DNA of 48,332 bases from Croceibacterium segetis (GTDB lineage Bacteria; Pseudomonadota; Alphaproteobacteria; Sphingomonadales; Sphingomonadaceae), in contig NZ_JAANOZ010000017.1 of NCBI RefSeq assembly GCF_011320115.1, positions 1 to 48,332 of the forward strand. The letters run 5' to 3'. The notes beneath the pieces were generated by a model. The model was not told the DNA's origin. It was given only the letters and a program-made list of their open reading frames with translations, and did no database searches. Position numbers and translations under genes: made by a program. Position 1 is the stretch's first letter. Every line of letters starts with the position of its first letter. Positions 46,931 through 48,332 of this stretch are shown here, one piece after another.

Positions 46931-48094
46931 TCACGTTTGGCGGAACGGCACGGCGAGCGTTGTCCGGGTGGCCGCGCGCCAGAGCCATTCGAGCGGGCCG
47001 TAGCGATAGGCGCGGAACCACAGTGCCGCGAGCGCGGCCTGGACGGCGAAGAGCAGCGCTCCGACCAGCGCCAATTGCCCTTGCGACAAGTCGTCCCACA
47101 GCCCCAGGCCGAAACCGTAGAGCAGCGGCGCGGCGACCAGCGACTGGCCGACGTAGAGCGTCAGCGTCATCTTCCCCGGGGGCGCCAGCCAGCCCAGCGG
47201 TCGCCGCAGCGGGCTCAGCCAGAGAAGCACGAACAGCGCGACCTGGAAGCCGGTGGCGCCGAGCGCGCGCCACTGATCGACCGCCGATTCTAGCGACTGG
47301 CGCACCATCGGCGCGCCGCCCGCATCCGCGCCCGCCGGAAGCACAGATGGCCCTGCCCAACGCGCCAGCGCCCACAGCGCCGCAGACACGGCGAGAACCG
47401 CGAACCAGCCTGACCGGTGGTGCCCGGCGTCGGCGAACCAGCCGCGCCGCTGGATGACCGTGCCGAGGAAGAACAGTCCGGCGATCTCTACCACCCGGCC
47501 GGTTTCGAGATAGTAGGACCACTTGCTCATCATCCCCGGCCCGGCGTTCGCCGCCAGCACCTCGCCGAAGCTGCCGTAAGCCAGCGCGGCGAGGTTGCTG
47601 TCCCCGAAGAACAGCGGGTTGGCCTGCGCCCACGCCGCGCCGTGGCTTGCGGCCCAGGCTCGCCCCAGCAGCGGCAACTGGAGGAACAGCAGCGCTGCCA
47701 GCGCCAGCAACAACCTGTCGGACCTGACGCGGTCGAACGGGATCAGGATCAGCCCGGCGAGGGCCAGCACCTGCAGGATGTCGCCGCGATAGACCAGCGC
47801 GTGGAGCGTGCCGATGGCGAACAGCAGCATGAGCCGCCAGGCGAAGCGCAGCGTAAAGTCCCCGCCCCGCGCCCGCTCGTTGGCCATGATCGTCGCGAAG
47901 CTGAAGCCGAACAGCAGCGCGAAGATCGCGAAGGCCTTGCCGGAGAACAGCGCGAACACCGCATCGAACCAGAAGCCCGGCTTGGGATCGAGCCAGTGCA
48001 GTTCGAACCGCTCGACGCAATGGACCAGGAACAGCCCGAGCAGCGCGTAACCGCGCAGGGCGTCGACCATCGTGATGCGGTTGCTGGCCTGCAT
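46931..48094 (-). CDS. DUF418 family membrane protein
   Basis: The 387-residue multi-spanning membrane protein begins RITMVDALRGYALLGLFLVHCVERFEL, the DUF418 opening (related to acyltransferase-3-like membrane proteins). About ten hydrophobic segments are visible. The C-terminal DUF418 block includes PPGKMTLTLYVGQSLVAAPLLYGFGLGLW and WFRAYRYGPLEWLWRAAT, the R-Y-G-P-L-E-W-L-W signature of the family. Function is unproven; roles in envelope modification or transport are suggested. The ribosome site GGGGAGAG before ATG 48094 lies in one arm of a hairpin, and a LacI-type palindrome lies 45 bases upstream. Confidence 0.88.
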   Translation of the reverse strand: MQASNRITMVDALRGYALLGLFLVHCVERFELHWLDPKPGFWFDAVFALFSGKAFAIFALLFGFSFATIMANERARGGDFTLRFAWRLMLLFAIGTLHALVYRGDILQVLALAGLILIPFDRVRSDRLLLALAALLFLQLPLLGRAWAASHGAAWAQANPLFFGDSNLAALAYGSFGEVLAANAGPGMMSKWSYYLETGRVVEIAGLFFLGTVIQRRGWFADAGHHRSGWFAVLAVSAALWALARWAGPSVLPAGADAGGAPMVRQSLESAVDQWRALGATGFQVALFVLLWLSPLRRPLGWLAPPGKMTLTLYVGQSLVAAPLLYGFGLGLWDDLSQGQLALVGALLFAVQAALAALWFRAYRYGPLEWLWRAATRTTLAVPFRQT

Positions 48095-48123
48095 GACCCT
48101 CTCCCCTTGACGGAGAGAGGGTC
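48095..48123 (-). promoter_or_regulatory. Leader hairpin covering the DUF418 ribosome site
   Basis: On the minus strand, GACCCTCTC at the 5' side pairs exactly with GAGAGGGTC that ends one base before the ATG of the DUF418 gene, around an 11-base loop. The ribosome site GGGGAGAG overlaps the 3' arm, so the fold would limit translation. Confidence 0.4.
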
Positions 48124-48138
48124 TAACAGGCGTCTTTT

Positions 48139-48150
48139 GGTAGCGCTACC
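48139..48150. promoter_or_regulatory. LacI-type palindrome GGTAGCGCTACC
   Basis: A perfect 12-bp palindrome with central TAGCGCTA lies 45 bases upstream of the DUF418 start and only three bases beyond the stop codon of the MetE-like gene. This form, TGGTAGCGCTACCA, is a usual LacI-family operator core for sugar-uptake genes in sphingomonads and caulobacters. Confidence 0.5.
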
Positions 48151-48152
48151 TT

Positions 48153-48332
48153 TTAGTCCGCCATCGCCGGGACGGTGCCCCAGACTTCGTCGGCGACATC
48201 GACGACGAGGCGGATCTTGTCGGCCTGCTGCTCGGTGGTGATGTCGTTGCCGTGGACGGTGCTGGCAAAGCCGCACTGCGGGCTCAGCGCGAGCTGCTCG
48301 ATGGGGACGAACCTGGCCGCCTCGTCGATCCG
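48153..48332 (-). CDS. MetE-like cobalamin-independent methionine synthase family protein, C-terminal fragment
   Basis: The last 59 residues of a gene that continues beyond the right edge are visible. They read ...FVPIEQLALSPQCGFASTVHGN, then DKIRLVVDVADEVWGTV, ending MAD. The LALSPQCGFAST motif, with the zinc-binding cysteine, is the C-terminal hallmark of MetE and of MetE-like 'methionine synthase II' proteins found in catabolic clusters, some of which demethylate aromatic ethers or other donors. Full methionine synthase function cannot be judged from the fragment. Confidence 0.75.
   Translation of the reverse strand, partial: RIDEAARFVPIEQLALSPQCGFASTVHGNDITTEQQADKIRLVVDVADEVWGTVPAMAD

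Noticed and set aside
1-48332. CRISPR arrays, rRNA genes, insertion sequences, integrases
   Set aside because: I looked for regularly spaced repeats, rRNA conserved segments and transposase or integrase motifs and found none.

Overview
The window is a GC-rich alphaproteobacterial chromosome segment, most likely from a sphingomonad (order Sphingomonadales, for example Novosphingobium or a relative). The reasons are the codon bias, the conserved hflK-hflC-Do protease block, paralogous TonB receptors in place of ABC importers, LacI-type 'TAGCGCTA' palindromes, and a lignin-type aromatic decarboxylase whose active-site positions match sphingomonad LigW. This assignment comes from gene content alone.

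Region 1 (1-2064) is accessory DNA with lower GC and weak codon bias. It holds the start of a secreted G8-domain protein cut by the left edge, a small membrane protein, and a TIR-like or deoxyribosyltransferase-like protein with a C-terminal membrane anchor. It ends at tRNA-Lys(TTT).

Region 2 (2065-18251) is housekeeping. It contains folK (whose reading frame runs into the tRNA), aguB, msrA, rsmB and a 53-residue SDHAF4/DUF1674 gene. An operon mrp, lone molybdopterin-binding subunit, hemH and VTT membrane protein follows. After it come hflK-hflC, a Do-type protease, a class A penicillin-binding protein, msrB, a glutathione transferase and a small secreted protein.

Region 3 (18290-46882) is a large catabolic and uptake island of about 28 kb. 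A plus-strand operon (19515-28482) encodes two MFS transporters, an NTF2/SnoaL-like protein, an aldehyde dehydrogenase, a LigW-like metal-dependent decarboxylase, a QorB-like oxidoreductase and a benzoylformate decarboxylase-like ThDP enzyme. A facing minus-strand operon (33941-28479) encodes three paralogues of an uncharacterised exported family, a DUF3237 protein, another MFS transporter and another NTF2-like protein. A GMC flavoprotein is divergent from it. After an inserted lower-GC pair (TbpB-like lipoprotein plus Slam/DUF560 outer-membrane protein, 35925-39037) come an SDR, two NTF2-like proteins and two tandem TonB receptors with almost identical upstream operator modules. The enzymes together could remove a two-carbon side chain from an aromatic ring: ArCOCOOH to ArCHO, to ArCOOH, to ArH. 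No transcription regulator is encoded in the island.

Region 4 (46931-48332) holds a DUF418 membrane protein behind a LacI-type palindrome and the C-terminal end of a MetE-like protein cut by the right edge.
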